Shown in pieces: positions 48,076 to 60,305 of a stretch of DNA of 64,000 bases; the stretch's first letter is position 1, and every line of letters begins with the position of its first letter. This DNA is from Erigeron canadensis. Taxonomy: Eukaryota > Streptophyta > Magnoliopsida > Asterales > Asteraceae. The position numbers were made by a program, and so were the translations under genes. The stretch spans positions 33,168,055-33,232,054 of the forward strand of contig NC_057762.1 of assembly GCF_010389155.1 (NCBI RefSeq), given 5' to 3'. A model generated the notes under the pieces. It did not search any database and was not told the DNA's origin. It saw nothing but the letters and a program-made list of their open reading frames with translations.

Positions 48076-51000
48076 TATACTTCTATGAATTGTAAAAAAA
48101 ATCATAATATTTTGTTATATTCTATAGTACTCCTCAATCTTAAACGATATATTGAAACAATATATATTATTAGAAACTCATAATGAAAATTAAAAGCATT
48201 ATTGATTAATTTTGCATTCAACATATCTTAGCATTAAAAGAAATATTCACTAGCAAGTGTGTGCTTCAAATTTTTGTTATCGGGCCTAATCTTTTAACAT
48301 ATTTAAATTTGAATATTTGATATCTATGTAAAAAATTTCTAAAAAGTGAACCAAGTTAAGGAGGGGTAGAGATGGGCAAAATCAGTTTACAAATCGGAAC
48401 CGGTTTTGGTCAATCTTTTGACTGGGTTTTTTTCTTCCAAAAGCTGAAACCGAACTGATTTGAAACCAGTAATTAGGAACCAAAAACTAGAACCGGTTCC
48501 AACCCGCCAATTCTTCTAAAACCAGAACCAGTTTTTTCGATTTTGATTTTTCTTGATCGGTTTTTTTATTTGGAACTGGTTTTTTTTGCTTAGCTCTAAG
48601 TAGGGGAATGAGACCTCCCTTGTTTGTAAGCTGTATCCACCACTACTTATGATAAAATTTAAATAAATCTTTTCAGATTTTCATCTTTAAAATACCTAAA
48701 TTACTCTCTCCTTTATTGACTAATTTAAATATATTTACATAATATACGTATAATACCTTTAATAAAATTATTTTACAACATACATCACTTAACCTTTAAA
48801 ATAACTACACAAAAAGGGGCGAGAGTCACGAAAACCAAAAATAATAATTAGAAAAGGATTTTTGGAACAAAATAGAGATATAATATCACTATGGGTCGGG
48901 GTCTTCGCAGGTCCATAAAAAGATCCGCCCTTGCTGACCACACCCTTCGCCCTAGTGGTGTAGACTTCAATGTACTACATGTCAAAAGCGAGTGATCAAA
49001 ATATTGGAAATTAGACTAGTGGACAAAGGGTTATCATTTGAGGGCGAACCAAGTTAAGCCGTCGAGGATTGACGTCAAGCAAAACGCTCCTTGGAGTGAT
49101 GTAGATTGATGTCGTTGAGGCAACTTTGGGACTTTCAAAGAAGGGAGACCTCATACCCGCACCACACTTATTCAATTTTTTCACATATGATTATGTACTA
49201 TGTGCATGTATATATTTTTTTTTCCACATAAATTCATTTAAAAATGAATGGGTAGATATTGTATATTAATTTCATTAAGTGTATATTGGGTATTTAATAG
49301 GCAATAGATAACTAATGTTAGTTATATTAATTATGAAAGGTTTGAGTATTTTAAATATATAAAAAAATTGAAAAAGGGTTAGTTGTGTGATATGTATTTT
49401 TTAAAAGAGTAAAGATAAAATATTAATTAGAGTGCTTCTACTTAAAATCAAGACTATTGGAAAATCCTTCACATTCTTAAAGAAAGGCTATAGAGCCTAG
49501 AAAGACAATGAAAAGTAGTCAAACTCGTTAATTAACTTTAGTGCAATTTTAAAGATGGTTGTAGTATACTATTTACTTGAATGGCAGACACCAAAAGTAT
49601 AGCGCTCATCCTAAATTTCACAAATCAGTAATCACAACTCTATAAGATGGTGTTTGGCTCAAGAGTTTACAATGCTGAGATTTGAAATGTGTGAGTTTAG
49701 GGTTGGGGGGTTAGCTACGATGTGGCATTCGACGTCCTATGTCTCCATGTACTCGCTCTTTTCTCTGAAAATTACATAGAATGATCGAGAGTAGCGTAGT
49801 TATAGGTCGTACGTTTCTCATCACTCTTTTCTTTTTCATCACGATGGTACCCTAGTAAAAAACAGATCCGATTATGCCTATTGCTATTCTTAAAAGGAAT
49901 GTAACTATGTAAGACGTATGGACTCATATGTAAACATAGTATCTATTTAGATAGATATGCTTAATGACCCCTTAATTACTATATATATCATCTATAGTAA
50001 AGAATATCTTGCGCACACTATACCTAATCCGATTACTTTCTTTAGCTTACAAACATAATTAAAAGAAAAAAGAAGTTTCTCACGACAATAGCTTGTTCAT
50101 AAATGTTAAGCGCGGAGAAAGCAACAGAAAACGTGATTTGACATAGGAGTCACATACTGGTGCCAAATTGGTGTTTTTGCAAAGTAATGGACGAGAAAGG
50201 CTCCAAAAACAAGTGGTAAAAAGAAGAGAAAAAAAAAACGTTTTTGAAGACTGAAGAAAGACACTATATAAAAAAGGTGTAGAAAATAAACACAAGATCG
50301 TAAAAGGGGTATCAATGTCCAAATAAGAGGGTGCATCATTCTAGCTAGCTAGCTAGCTCTCGTCTGATAACACCTTTGGCTTGGTGGGAAAACAAAGCAT
50401 GTGAAAAATGTCACAACTCACAACAAAGTTGATTGTAATAGCATCGATCATAATCAAAAGTAATATGACAAAAAAAACTAGTCAATAATCATTTTTAACC
50501 TAGGGATATATCTATAGGTTAAGCTAGCTAGATATCTTATCTTAATAATTAACCCTAGATTTGAACCACAAAAGCAATGTTTTTGTCACAAGTTAATTTC
50601 AATATATGTCGATTGTAGCAACAAGTTAAAACAAAAGGGCAAATGATCAGTAGCCACTAGCCAATCAACACTACTACTCAAGCATAGAGGTGTATTTTTA
50701 AATTGTTATGCACTTTTGTAAAGCTTTTAAGCGACTTGATTAAACTTTAATCAAACTATTTTGGTCAATCATATGTGTAATGCAACTAATAAAGCACAAT
50801 CCAATCCTATGACAACACAGAGTAATTAATATATATATTAATGGGCCAACCCATACGTGTGATCAGACTTAATTATTTTAGGGTTAACCATCTTAATCTT
50901 AATCATTGGGAGTTAAGAAAAATATCTAATGCTGTAATCTGTATAGCATCTATACACTTGTTGTATATATATTTCCAATGAAATGGGCACTTATATATAG

Positions 51001-51767
51001 ACATGCATGTTTGATAAATTTAGACAGATTCACTCGCCCACAACATTATAAGTGCAATACAAAATAAAACTGACTACATCAGAAAAAGTGTACTTATTAG
51101 AAAATGCCCATTTGCTTGAAGCACACAAACAACTTTAGTGATATATAGTGGATCAAGACTAAATGTAAGTACATTTTAGCAATGCCAAGACTAATTAGAG
51201 TGTCACGGAACATTGATTTATCAAAACAGTAAAGTCGAAGGAGGCAGGGGAATCAGGTCTAATAACTATTATCAAAAGTTCAGAGCACATAAACAAACCA
51301 TGGTTTTATTATAAAGTTCCTAAGATTGATTGATTATAAAAAGAGAAAAAGAATGAGAGGTAATATACAATTTGCTGAATTTGGTGGGATTTGTCAAGTT
51401 TTCCAGCCACAAGTCCATAACACAATGTGTACTCAGTAAAACTTTCAGAAATATAGTGGTTTATCAGTTATACCATAAGCTGAGAGATTCCTAGTAGTAA
51501 TCATCATGTTAAAGAAAGTAGAGTAAATTATATATGGCTGTTATGTATTTTAACCATAGAGGTAATGGGGGAAGAAAACTAATTAATGGGGATAAAAGTT
51601 TCAACTTTTGAGTGTTTCTTGAATTGAATTAGCACTTATGAAATTAATGATCACTTCACAGTTCCATTTCTTACCCCCGTGATTTAAGTAGACACTATTA
51701 CAAACTATAAGATGAGCTTAATTAGACATTAACGACTGTCTAGATGTGTAATGACCTTCAAAGTTTA
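48076..51767. other. Gene-poor AT-rich DNA
   Basis: No gene was recognised. Local features are an 'aaccggttcc/aaaccgg' low-complexity patch at about 48390-48560 and a short (ctag)n run at 50341-50358. Two overlapping minus-strand ORFs near 50080-50339 are treated as chance. Confidence 0.45.
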
Positions 51768-51931
51768 TAAACTCATCAGCTCGTCCTGTTTTGATGTTGT
51801 GAGCGATAGAATATTAGTCCTTGACATAAATAAAAGACATCCAACTAATTGCAGAAAAGTTATGAATTGAACACGCTAAAATTTTCACTTGACGTGCCAA
51901 ATGATAAAAACAGGACGAGCTGATGAGTTTA
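51768..51931. repeat. Perfect 25-bp inverted repeat
   Basis: Arms 51768-51792 (taaactcatcagctcgtcct then gtttt) and 51907-51931 are exact reverse complements, separated by 114 unrelated bases. Similarity continues for a few bases beyond with mismatches. It could be a foldback RNA gene or the ends of a small element; no target duplication was found. Confidence 0.75.
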
Positions 51932-54900
51932 GTAACATAACCACTCAAGTTATTTGAGTTCATAATCTTACTTTCCTAGTGTGTATATGTATATATCTTC
52001 CGAATGTAGTTAACTAACATACACAAAATATAAAAAATCTCAAACATTAGACACAGGAAGAAGACAAAAAACATACAATTTAATTTGGTAGAAAACATGA
52101 TTGTCGTATGGAAATTGTGTGCCCTCAATACGACCATTGCTAAAAAAAAGAGGTTACTTAAGTGGGGTGCACAAATGGCTAAAAAGTGACAGTACCCATA
52201 ACATCGAAGAAGGCTTTGAGACTATGTAAATGAAAAACAAACAAACAAACAACGATTTGAATCAGATATTAACTTTACTATTGAGCTGACATGTCGGCAA
52301 TTGCGTGAAGAAGAATTCGTGTACTTCAACCACAGATGGCTATCTAGAAAAAAATTATCAACAGAGAACTGTTGTTAGTCGTATATGAACCTCAAATAAA
52401 AGTGATTAATTACTTTGTAAGAAGTCTCATTCACTTAGCCAAGTGGTGAACACTTTCGATTATTCAAAACGCCCGATGTGATCTGGTAAAGTTCCACCAG
52501 CTTCAATAACTCATTCGTCTCATTGTATGACTTTCATTTTTGTAACAACCTAAAACATGTAAGTAGTAATTATAACATAGTTTTTGTCACTAGAAATTAA
52601 AAATTACCAATGTGAAACTGGAACTTTGAAGACAGATGTGGAACAAGGAGAATCTTTGGTCTAGTTTGAGGGCAATTTTATCAAACTACTTTCTTTTTGT
52701 AGAGCTGGTGGTCATAATAGAAAAGAGGTTGGTCAGTTAAAATAGTACCCAACGTGCGAAATGCATCCCGTTAGTTAAGGCTATTGTCTTTATCCTGTCA
52801 TTTTTAGTTTCTTATAATCTTGATATCGTGCATTTTATACATACTCTGTACGATAGTGTGACCTTTTATGTTTTGACTTCTAATCTTATTTATTGAACCT
52901 TTGATACTAAATAGCAAGTAATTGTGATTTCAGGTTCATTGGATGCAGTATAAAAAAAGGTCAAAATCGACATTAGGAAGGTCAATGGGGTTTCCGGATG
53001 AATCACCTAGAAATATGGTGAAGAAAATGAAGTTAAAGGCCGAAGAATGCTCATATGTGGGTACATACATATTGTGATCATTTTGGGTTCAAATGAACTT
53101 TGCTATCTTAACTTTCATTTTCAGCTTTAATTATTATAGAAATAGAACTCGTGCAAAAGCTTATCACGTTCTACTTTTCCCGGAATACGACATAGAAGAT
53201 AAACTCGCTTTGGATGGACGGAACAAAAGAAAAGAACAGGACACAACAGGGCTAAACCCATAATTTATCAGGAATGAATCAATGGCAAATTAGGAAAGTC
53301 TCCCATTTTTTTAGAAAATAATCTTCAATCAAGAATCCTAGCCAAATTCTAGCGGAATCTAGGAGTACCATATGGACCCATACCTGTTATAATGTATTGG
53401 TTGTAGCTCCTGATCATATTCAAGGTCAATATCTCTCTTTCTTTTTTTTCTTTCTTTTTGATCTTTTTAAAAGAGCATAGCACTTACTAATATTTATCCT
53501 TGCTATGAGACAGACTCTCACAGATGCATACCATATTTATTGGCTACATGAGGGACCTTTATACCATACACCCTGATAAGGGTAAGACAACACATTAAAG
53601 AGGAAAACAAATAATGAAAAGAAGTCGATAAATAATAAGTGTAAAAGAAAAGGAACATGAAAAAAAAATCAATATAAGGAAAAGACAAGAAATACTAGTC
53701 TTTATCTGTCTAATGATACTTTTGACCATATTAGTCCAATCAATTTGGGTTAGGAGAAGGCCATATCCCTCTATCAAATCTTGCTTCTCTTGATGCAACT
53801 TTTTGATTCTTCATTCATGATTTTAGTGTAATTTATATAGATACCTATTAAGCTATACCAACTCTTCGTCTACGCTAAATATGTGAAGTTCGTTTAATTA
53901 GACCGTATACTAGAGCACCATATGGATCCAGCAACAACTTTGTTAGAGTTGACAAGACTACATGGATCCACAAACAAATTTGGTAGAGTGAACACAAAGA
54001 GTTTAAGTGGTGCAGTCGAACAATGTGATCATGCAATGTGCAAACTCAATCCCACATTCTAACCGTAAAATAGCCGGTCTTCCAATGCCAACATATAAGT
54101 TTTGATTAGCCATTACCAATTGGTTTTAAAGCATAACCCAATTGCCTTCATATGACTTAGGGTAGGAACAACAAGCAAGTTGTTTCCTTTTATCACCTCC
54201 ATCACGGACCTTCTTGATGTGGGCCCAAGCGGGCCCTTTTGTTTCTAGACCAAGATCGCATGAGTATAGGGCATGCGCTAAATTGATTATAACCTGGGCT
54301 ACACGACTCTGTTTTGGGCGTGTGACCAATCAAAACAAAGGTTAAAACAAAAACGTGGTAATTTATGAATTATTTGCATTTTTGTACTTCAATTTCAATT
54401 AATTGTTGGGCCCATTTGTTTTTTTGGCCCATCTGAAATTCTGGGTCTATGTTAGATTTTTAGGTTGCCATTGTGATGCTAGAACTTTCATTTTTTGGTT
54501 ATATGAAATCATTTTTTATCCCAAATTACAAAATCTATGTCTTGTGAAAAATCACCCTGATTACTCGTATTTATTAAATCAATGATAATTAGAAAAATTG
54601 GTCTAAATCAATCAATAGATGAATGTAGTTGACAAAAACAAGCTAACCTAATTAATTAAATACCATCTATCTCCAAGGTTTTTCCTATAGTAACGCATAC
54701 TATTTGGTAACGCTTTCCAGTCAAAACCTTTTATAAAGATAATGACTGAACTGGGTCCATGAGAAACAGTTGTTTTCATAGTTACTTAAATCATATATAT
54801 ACAGGAGGACGAAATTATCTAGTAATTGTATATCACATCACAATTCTCTGGCTTTAGCACTTGCCAACTACAATTAAAAGTGCGGCTTTTTTCTTCTTCT

Positions 54901-55203
54901 AAAATGATATAGAAAGCTAATCATTCGCTATCACGGATTTATTTAATAAATAATGACCAAGAAGGACCCTACTTTAACATAATGCGACACTGATTGGAGG
55001 CTAACTGCATCACAAGAAGAGCTGTGATTGATCCTAAAAGCAATAAACATTAGAAAAGGATATATAATTAAAATACTCCTATCTTTCTAAAAGAAATAGC
55101 TTTTCAAAATTAAAGACATTGATAGGAAAACTTGAATTCACTTGATTTGTAAATTACAACTATCTCATTGTTGTGTATTAGAAAACGCTAAACAAAGCAA
55201 CCT
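51932..55203. other. Gene-poor AT-rich DNA
   Basis: Only short ORFs without resemblance to families. No transposon ends were recognised. Confidence 0.4.
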
Positions 55204-55271
55204 TACACACACCTAGGAGCACCCCTTCTTGCATATATTCATACAGGAAGGGGTGCTTCTAGGTGTGTGTA
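55204..55271 (+). ncRNA. Candidate small-RNA hairpin
   Basis: Arms 55204-55234 and 55241-55271 pair along 31 positions: 28 Watson-Crick pairs, two G:U wobbles (55217/55258 and 55229/55246) and one C/A mismatch (55232/55243), closing on a 6-base loop. Both wobbles are G:U only if the plus strand is transcribed. I do not recognise a known miRNA in either arm. Downstream DNA to about 55530 has MITE-like 'ccaaaca' ends, so it could instead be a transposon palindrome. Confidence 0.4.
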
Positions 55272-55746
55272 GGTGTTGTGTTTGTTCGCGAGATGGTATT
55301 GTTTGGAGCTGAAGCTTAGAAATGGGGCTAGGAACTTAGTTTCTATTTCAACTCCTAATTTTTTCACAAACTTTTATTTTAAAGACCTTTTTAGGTGTTT
55401 AAGATTTTTTAAACTGGAGCTTTTGATCTCAAATACATATCCAAACAAGGTTAACACTTTGAAAGGGGTTTCTATTTAAAAGCTCAGGGCTTTTAAGCTC
55501 CTAAAAGACCCCCAAAACCCTTTACCAAACAGAATAGCTTTAAAGATTGCGTCTCAAACCTACAATTATATTAGTTTTGTAAAATCAACCTCGTATACAA
55601 ATTTTGTAGCTCGATCACTAAGCATCTAAAATTATCAGAAGGACGGCCCTAAGTACACAATGACTAATTGTTAGGAGATGATATGAGTACCAAAAATATT
55701 GATTATTTTACCAAAGATGGACATTAGATATGTTGTAAATTTTATA

Positions 55747-56001
55747 TTCCCTCTGTCTCATATTAAGTGTCATAGTTTGACTTTTTGAGTCTTAATCTTT
55801 AAATTTTGACCGTAAATATTTGTGTTTGTGTTATATAACACTTGATATAGCATATATGAATTAATTGAGTTTTAAATGTACTTTTCATTGATATAACTTT
55901 CATTAACTAATATATAACACGAACAAAGATATTTACAGTCAAAGTCAGAAAAGAAAGACTTGATCAATGAAAATATGATAATTATAATGGGACGGAAGGA
56001 T
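55747..56001. mobile_element. Stowaway-type MITE
   Basis: The ends ccctctgtctcatattaagtg and aattataatgggacggaagg are a decayed form of the inverted terminus shared by plant Stowaway elements (Tc1/mariner). TA dinucleotides flank the element. Inner arms pair as well (tttgaccgtaaatatttgtg with aaagatatttacagtcaaa). Confidence 0.8.
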
Positions 56002-56630
56002 TACAATATGATAAACTTATCAAATTTTATGGTACCAATATCACTTCCCCTCATTGTTAAGTTTGCAACCGTAGTTGTGAGGGACTTGTAAGTATAGACT
56101 AGTTCCATAATACTGTTAAGCTACCTATGTTTATGTGTAAACATTTTTGTCTTTTGTTATAAAGTACATGGTCAATACATGATTTAATTCTTCCTTAAAA
56201 AAGAAATACATGGTTTAATTCTCATCATATACAAATTCAAAATTATTAGGGTCAATTTAAGAGTAGCGTAGATTTTTTGTTCAACATCACACACAAAAAA
56301 AAAAACAAAAACTAGAAGGTTGATATTTTATAGGTCGTCTATTAAAATACCACCTTAATTTATTAACGTAATCTCTAAGAGCTAGCTTTAGATTAACATT
56401 ATGTATGAGCACGTATTATAAATAAACGTTATAATAAAGAACCCCACGATGCAAAGCAAATAATGCTCAAAAGTAAAAAAAATAAAGGCAAGAAAGTTAT
56501 AATTAAGTTATTTTAATTAGGATGAACCAAATCCAAAAAGAAGTATTGAATTTCGGTCGGAGGAAGGAAGTAATATTTTTTGTTTTCATGATGGGGTCTC
56601 GTCTCACTCAGTCACTCTTATTTGCATCAC
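56002..56630. other. Intergenic AT-rich DNA
   Basis: No gene or repeat boundary recognised. Confidence 0.4.
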
Positions 56631-56994
56631 TGGCGAAGCTAGAAATTTTTGAATGAGGTCAGGATCTAAATTTTTTTTCCTAACGTTATTTTTCAGGTAA
56701 TATGTTTGGGTCAGTGATTCGATTCGGGTCCGGTAAAAAATTAGATACTATTATTATAAAAAAAAGGTTCAATCACGGCAAAACTAAACATTTGTCCAAG
56801 ACAAGTAAACATTAAAAAGGAGACAAACGATTGGTACCTGGTTCAATTCACTGAGGAAATTAGAGTTCAATTAAGATGGGGGGTCGAAACCGAGTATATC
56901 GAAAAAATTTTACACGAAAACAATATACCCCTTACATCGCAAAAAAAATTTCGGTGAATCAGACGCCCCTTCCGACCCCTATGTAGCTACACCC
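56631..56994. repeat. Dispersed TIR element, copy B
   Basis: Starts tggcgaagctag and ends atgtagctacaccc; it aligns with 17747-17940 at both ends. It contains about 170 extra bases in the middle (from about 56695) that copy A lacks. Confidence 0.6.
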
Positions 56995-58759
56995 TTGTCT
57001 TGCATGCCACAGTGGCCAGTGAGTCACCCGTTTCAAATATATAAATATAAAATTTACATATATAATCTTTTTCACTTATAGAAAAAGGGATCGATGTTTC
57101 TAAAGATAAAAATAAATTATATCTCAACAGTTGCCACCTTATAATTAACATTGATTTTTTTTTAATCAAAATTATTTTGTTTGTTTGTTTGTTCATGAAA
57201 TAAATAACACTAATTTCTTGTATTGAATAATTAAATAAATTATAGCTCCACCTCTCTCTGTCTCCATAATAAAGCGTGCTTTAAGCTTTAAATCCTATCC
57301 ACACCAAAAAGCCGTAAACCACACGTAGGTCAAGAAGAAAAGGTCTTCAATGATCAATCATTTATTTGGTTGACCATCATATCATCGATCAAGACTAAAA
57401 AAATATATACTATATGTTTTTTTACTGCAAATTATAATCCAAAATTATACAAGTTATGTGGCTTTTCTTTTTTACTTTTTCTAGATAGTTTGTGTGTTTC
57501 TATTATTTTGAACGTTCAACGGCGCCAAGACAAGCTAGAAAGTACATTAATCGTAAAAGGGGATTATTCCAACACACCGAATTAAGGTATTCATTCATGA
57601 TTCATTTATATCTAAAGGATATATGTACATTTAGTAATGTAAACACATTGAAATTAATTAATTTGAAATTTTGGATAGAATTTTATATTTGGATGAACAT
57701 TGTTTCAAATGGACTGGTTTCATTTTTCCATTAGTACAATTAGTCATAAACAACTGGAAAGTTTTTCACTTAGTTGAGCTGATGAACACAAGTTGAGAAA
57801 ACTTTATTACTCTCTCGATCGACTACACTTGAGCTTCACAAAAAAAAAGCTAATTGCCAATAAAATATAAATGGTGGCAGCCTCACTAGATTGATTTCAT
57901 TTTGATTTAATATTATTAAGGATCTCATTATTTCAATCACTAGCTTCTTTGAGTTAAATTAGGAAAACATGAAGAGACGAACTAACAGTAATAACTTTAA
58001 TGGTGTACATTGGGATGAGGAGGTAGTTTTTGAAATGATGTGTTACCATTTGTTTAAAGAGTTCAGTGCATCAATGTATGTTGAACCAGTGTATCAAAAT
58101 TTAATGTATGTTGAACATGTAGATTAATTTTTGTTATATATTCTGTACAAAAAATCCTCAAATTGTCTAATATTAATATATTGTGTACATAAAATCCTTA
58201 AATTGTCTAATCGAAAGTTTTTATAGTAACCGTCTTGAAAACTCGGTTTATTGGTGCAACATAGTCATACCAAACACACCAATTTTAAGCCATAAATGAA
58301 AAAATTACAAAAAAAAAATAAAAAATCAACACGCCTAGCTAATGATCGGCGTGGGGGCCACCAATATATCCGAACCAACATGTCAGAATCTGTAACGGGA
58401 TACACCAAAGGCCCGGCGTATTGGAGCTAATACGCTAGCAATATACCGGCCGTTTAAGATGTTCGGATGCATAAGGATCATGAAAAATTCGGTCATCCTC
58501 ACCTTCTCCTAACTTATCATTTTCTGCATATATATTAAACTTGTGGAAATTGCCTAATATATGTAAGCAATACAAGATACTTCACCCCTAGGCAGATACT
58601 TAAAGCAGCACTACAATCGGATTTTTATAAAACTAATTCAAGATAACTTTAAACAATCTGTGGCTAACAACTAACACCTAGTACGCCTATATAGCTATAT
58701 ACAAGTAGTAATCATTCGTATATATATAATACGGACTTACAAAAATACACTTATAGATG
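56995..58759. other. Intergenic upstream of the bZIP gene
   Basis: AT-rich. A short duplication (gtaca.aaaatcct.aaattgtctaat) occurs twice near 58145-58210. The open frames at 57370-57734 show no family features. Confidence 0.4.
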
Positions 58760-58765
58760 CACGTG
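58760..58765 (+). promoter_or_regulatory. G-box (CACGTG)
   Basis: A palindromic CACGTG lies 28 bases upstream of the TATA box of the bZIP gene. G-boxes bind bZIP and bHLH factors, so self- or cross-regulation is possible but not shown. Confidence 0.55.
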
Positions 58766-58792
58766 TGGGATCCATTTCAACTTTTTGCATAC

Positions 58793-58798
58793 TATAAA
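58793..58798 (+). promoter_or_regulatory. TATA box of the bZIP gene
   Basis: TATAAA in context actataaaag, 155 bases before the start codon and followed by a C/A-rich leader. No upstream ATG precedes the start in the leader as read. Confidence 0.65.
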
Positions 58799-58952
58799 AG
58801 CTCAACCTCACCTCATTTCCACCTTCATATTCCAACAACAACTTCAACTTATAATTTCCAGTTTATATATAATCCTTATATCAAAATTCAAACATATATT
58901 CATCATTACCAAATATATTAAGTAGTACAAAACTTTTTATAAGTTCATAGCC

Positions 58953-59570
58953 ATGCAAGCAGCCAATGAGATTACAGACTTTCACTACTTGGTTCCTTCA
59001 AACCCAAACCCAATCCTTAATGCAGCACATTTAGCCATGAACCTAAACACTTCACCGTCGATCCAGGTCGATGTAAACGCTCTCTCGAACCCATATAACC
59101 AGCTTAATATGAACCCGAACGTCGTTCAGGATTTTAACTTGCAATCTATATACTTTGGAAACAACTCAACTTCTGATGAAGCGGATGAGCAACAAATGAG
59201 TCTTATCAACGAGAGGAAGCAAAGGAGGATGATTTCTAACAGAGAGTCAGCACGTAGATCACGTATGCGTAAACAGAAGCATTTAGACGAGCTATGGTCG
59301 CAGGTTATTTGGCTTCGTAATGAAAATCATCAACTTATTAATAAACTGAATGGTTTTTCGGAGACTCATGATAGAGTGGTTCAAGAGAATACTCAGCTTA
59401 AGGAGGAAGTTTCTGAATTACGAAAAATGGTGACTGATATGCAGCTTAATGGGACTTATTCTAGTTTAAGAGATCTTGATGATGATATCAACTGCAATGA
59501 TCATGCTTATAATAACTTAAGAACCGAATCTTCAAACCAGTCCAATTCAAGCTCCTCAGACTTGCTTTGA
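58953..59570 (+). CDS. Group S bZIP transcription factor (bZIP43-like)
   Basis: Intronless gene for a 205-residue nuclear DNA-binding protein; intronless structure and size are typical of group S plant bZIPs. The basic region (about 87-107) contains NRESARRSR with the invariant Asn and Arg nine residues apart. A leucine zipper follows with heptad positions L114, L121, L128, F135, V142, L149 and L156, a long zipper as in group S. The N-terminus is Asn/Pro-rich with HYLVPSNPNP, a feature of the bZIP42/43/48 type as I remember it. The C-terminus is Ser/Asn-rich. The conserved sucrose-responsive upstream ORF of S1 members is not seen in the leader, which fits a non-S1 member. The exact orthologue is not resolved. 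Confidence 0.88.
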   Translation: MQAANEITDFHYLVPSNPNPILNAAHLAMNLNTSPSIQVDVNALSNPYNQLNMNPNVVQDFNLQSIYFGNNSTSDEADEQQMSLINERKQRRMISNRESARRSRMRKQKHLDELWSQVIWLRNENHQLINKLNGFSETHDRVVQENTQLKEEVSELRKMVTDMQLNGTYSSLRDLDDDINCNDHAYNNLRTESSNQSNSSSSDLL

Positions 59571-60194
59571 TCATTAACCAGACTCAAAACAAATTTGTTT
59601 TCTTTAATTTCCACTTTTTATTTATTATCTAAGTCGATTACTGCGTATTATGTTAGCAGTAAAAGCTCGGAGGCCGATGTAGCAAAATATATAGTAGCTT
59701 AATTATTATGATACAGTAGTACATTTCAATAATGAAAACTTCTTGCCAGTTTAAACCATTTTTCATTACCGAATAGATAGAAAAAAGTACCTTTTTTAAG
59801 CACTCTCAAGATGAACCAGATAACAGATCCACTACAGAGTGAATCAGGGCAGAGGATTGCCATTAGACAGATAATCAAATATGTGAAGGTCCATCAGAAT
59901 CCAACCTAGCTAGCTAGTTAGCGCTCAAATTCAAAGTTACTGCGATTCGTTCCCTCACAAGGAATTGCCAAAGTAACATCAGGAATGCCATTACATGGTT
60001 CTTAAGATGGCATGAAGATTCACACTTCACAAAGTATATATCCACTTCACTTTACTATAGTAATTTTTAAACATGCATAGCAAGAGAGTAGTACTTTTGG
60101 TTATGATAAAACCTATTAAGTTTGGTGGTCTATGTCTCTATATCTATCTTGTTGCATAATTATAACAATGATAATAGTTACTCAACCCATTCAT
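59571..60194. other. bZIP 3'UTR and intergenic DNA
   Basis: AT-rich; a short tagctagctag repeat occurs near 59908. Nothing else was recognised. Confidence 0.4.
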
Positions 60195-60305
60195 ATATTT
60201 TTTACATCAAGTATTGTATAACACAAACAAAAATAATTACGGTCAAAGTTGAAGAATAAAGACTCAAAAAGTCAAATTTGGAAATTTAAATTGGGACGGA
60301 GGGAG
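60195..60305. mobile_element. Stowaway MITE fragment
   Basis: The right end reads ttgggacggagggag followed by TA, the standard Stowaway terminus. The inner part (acggtcaaagttgaag, gactcaaaaagtcaaa) matches the copy at 55747-56001. The left terminus is missing, so this is a half element. Confidence 0.7.

Noticed and set aside
51907..51931. ctgatgag within the inverted repeat suggested a hammerhead ribozyme (retrozyme)
   Set aside because: The second conserved core (gaaa next to a stem III with a cleavage triplet) is not found in the right place.
52430..52545. agccaagtggtgaacactttcg looked like a SINE box A
   Set aside because: No acceptable box B (ggttcna) at the expected distance.
57370..57734. 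Two overlapping plus-strand ORFs of 71-80 codons
   Set aside because: No homology features, high AT content, and no promoter context.
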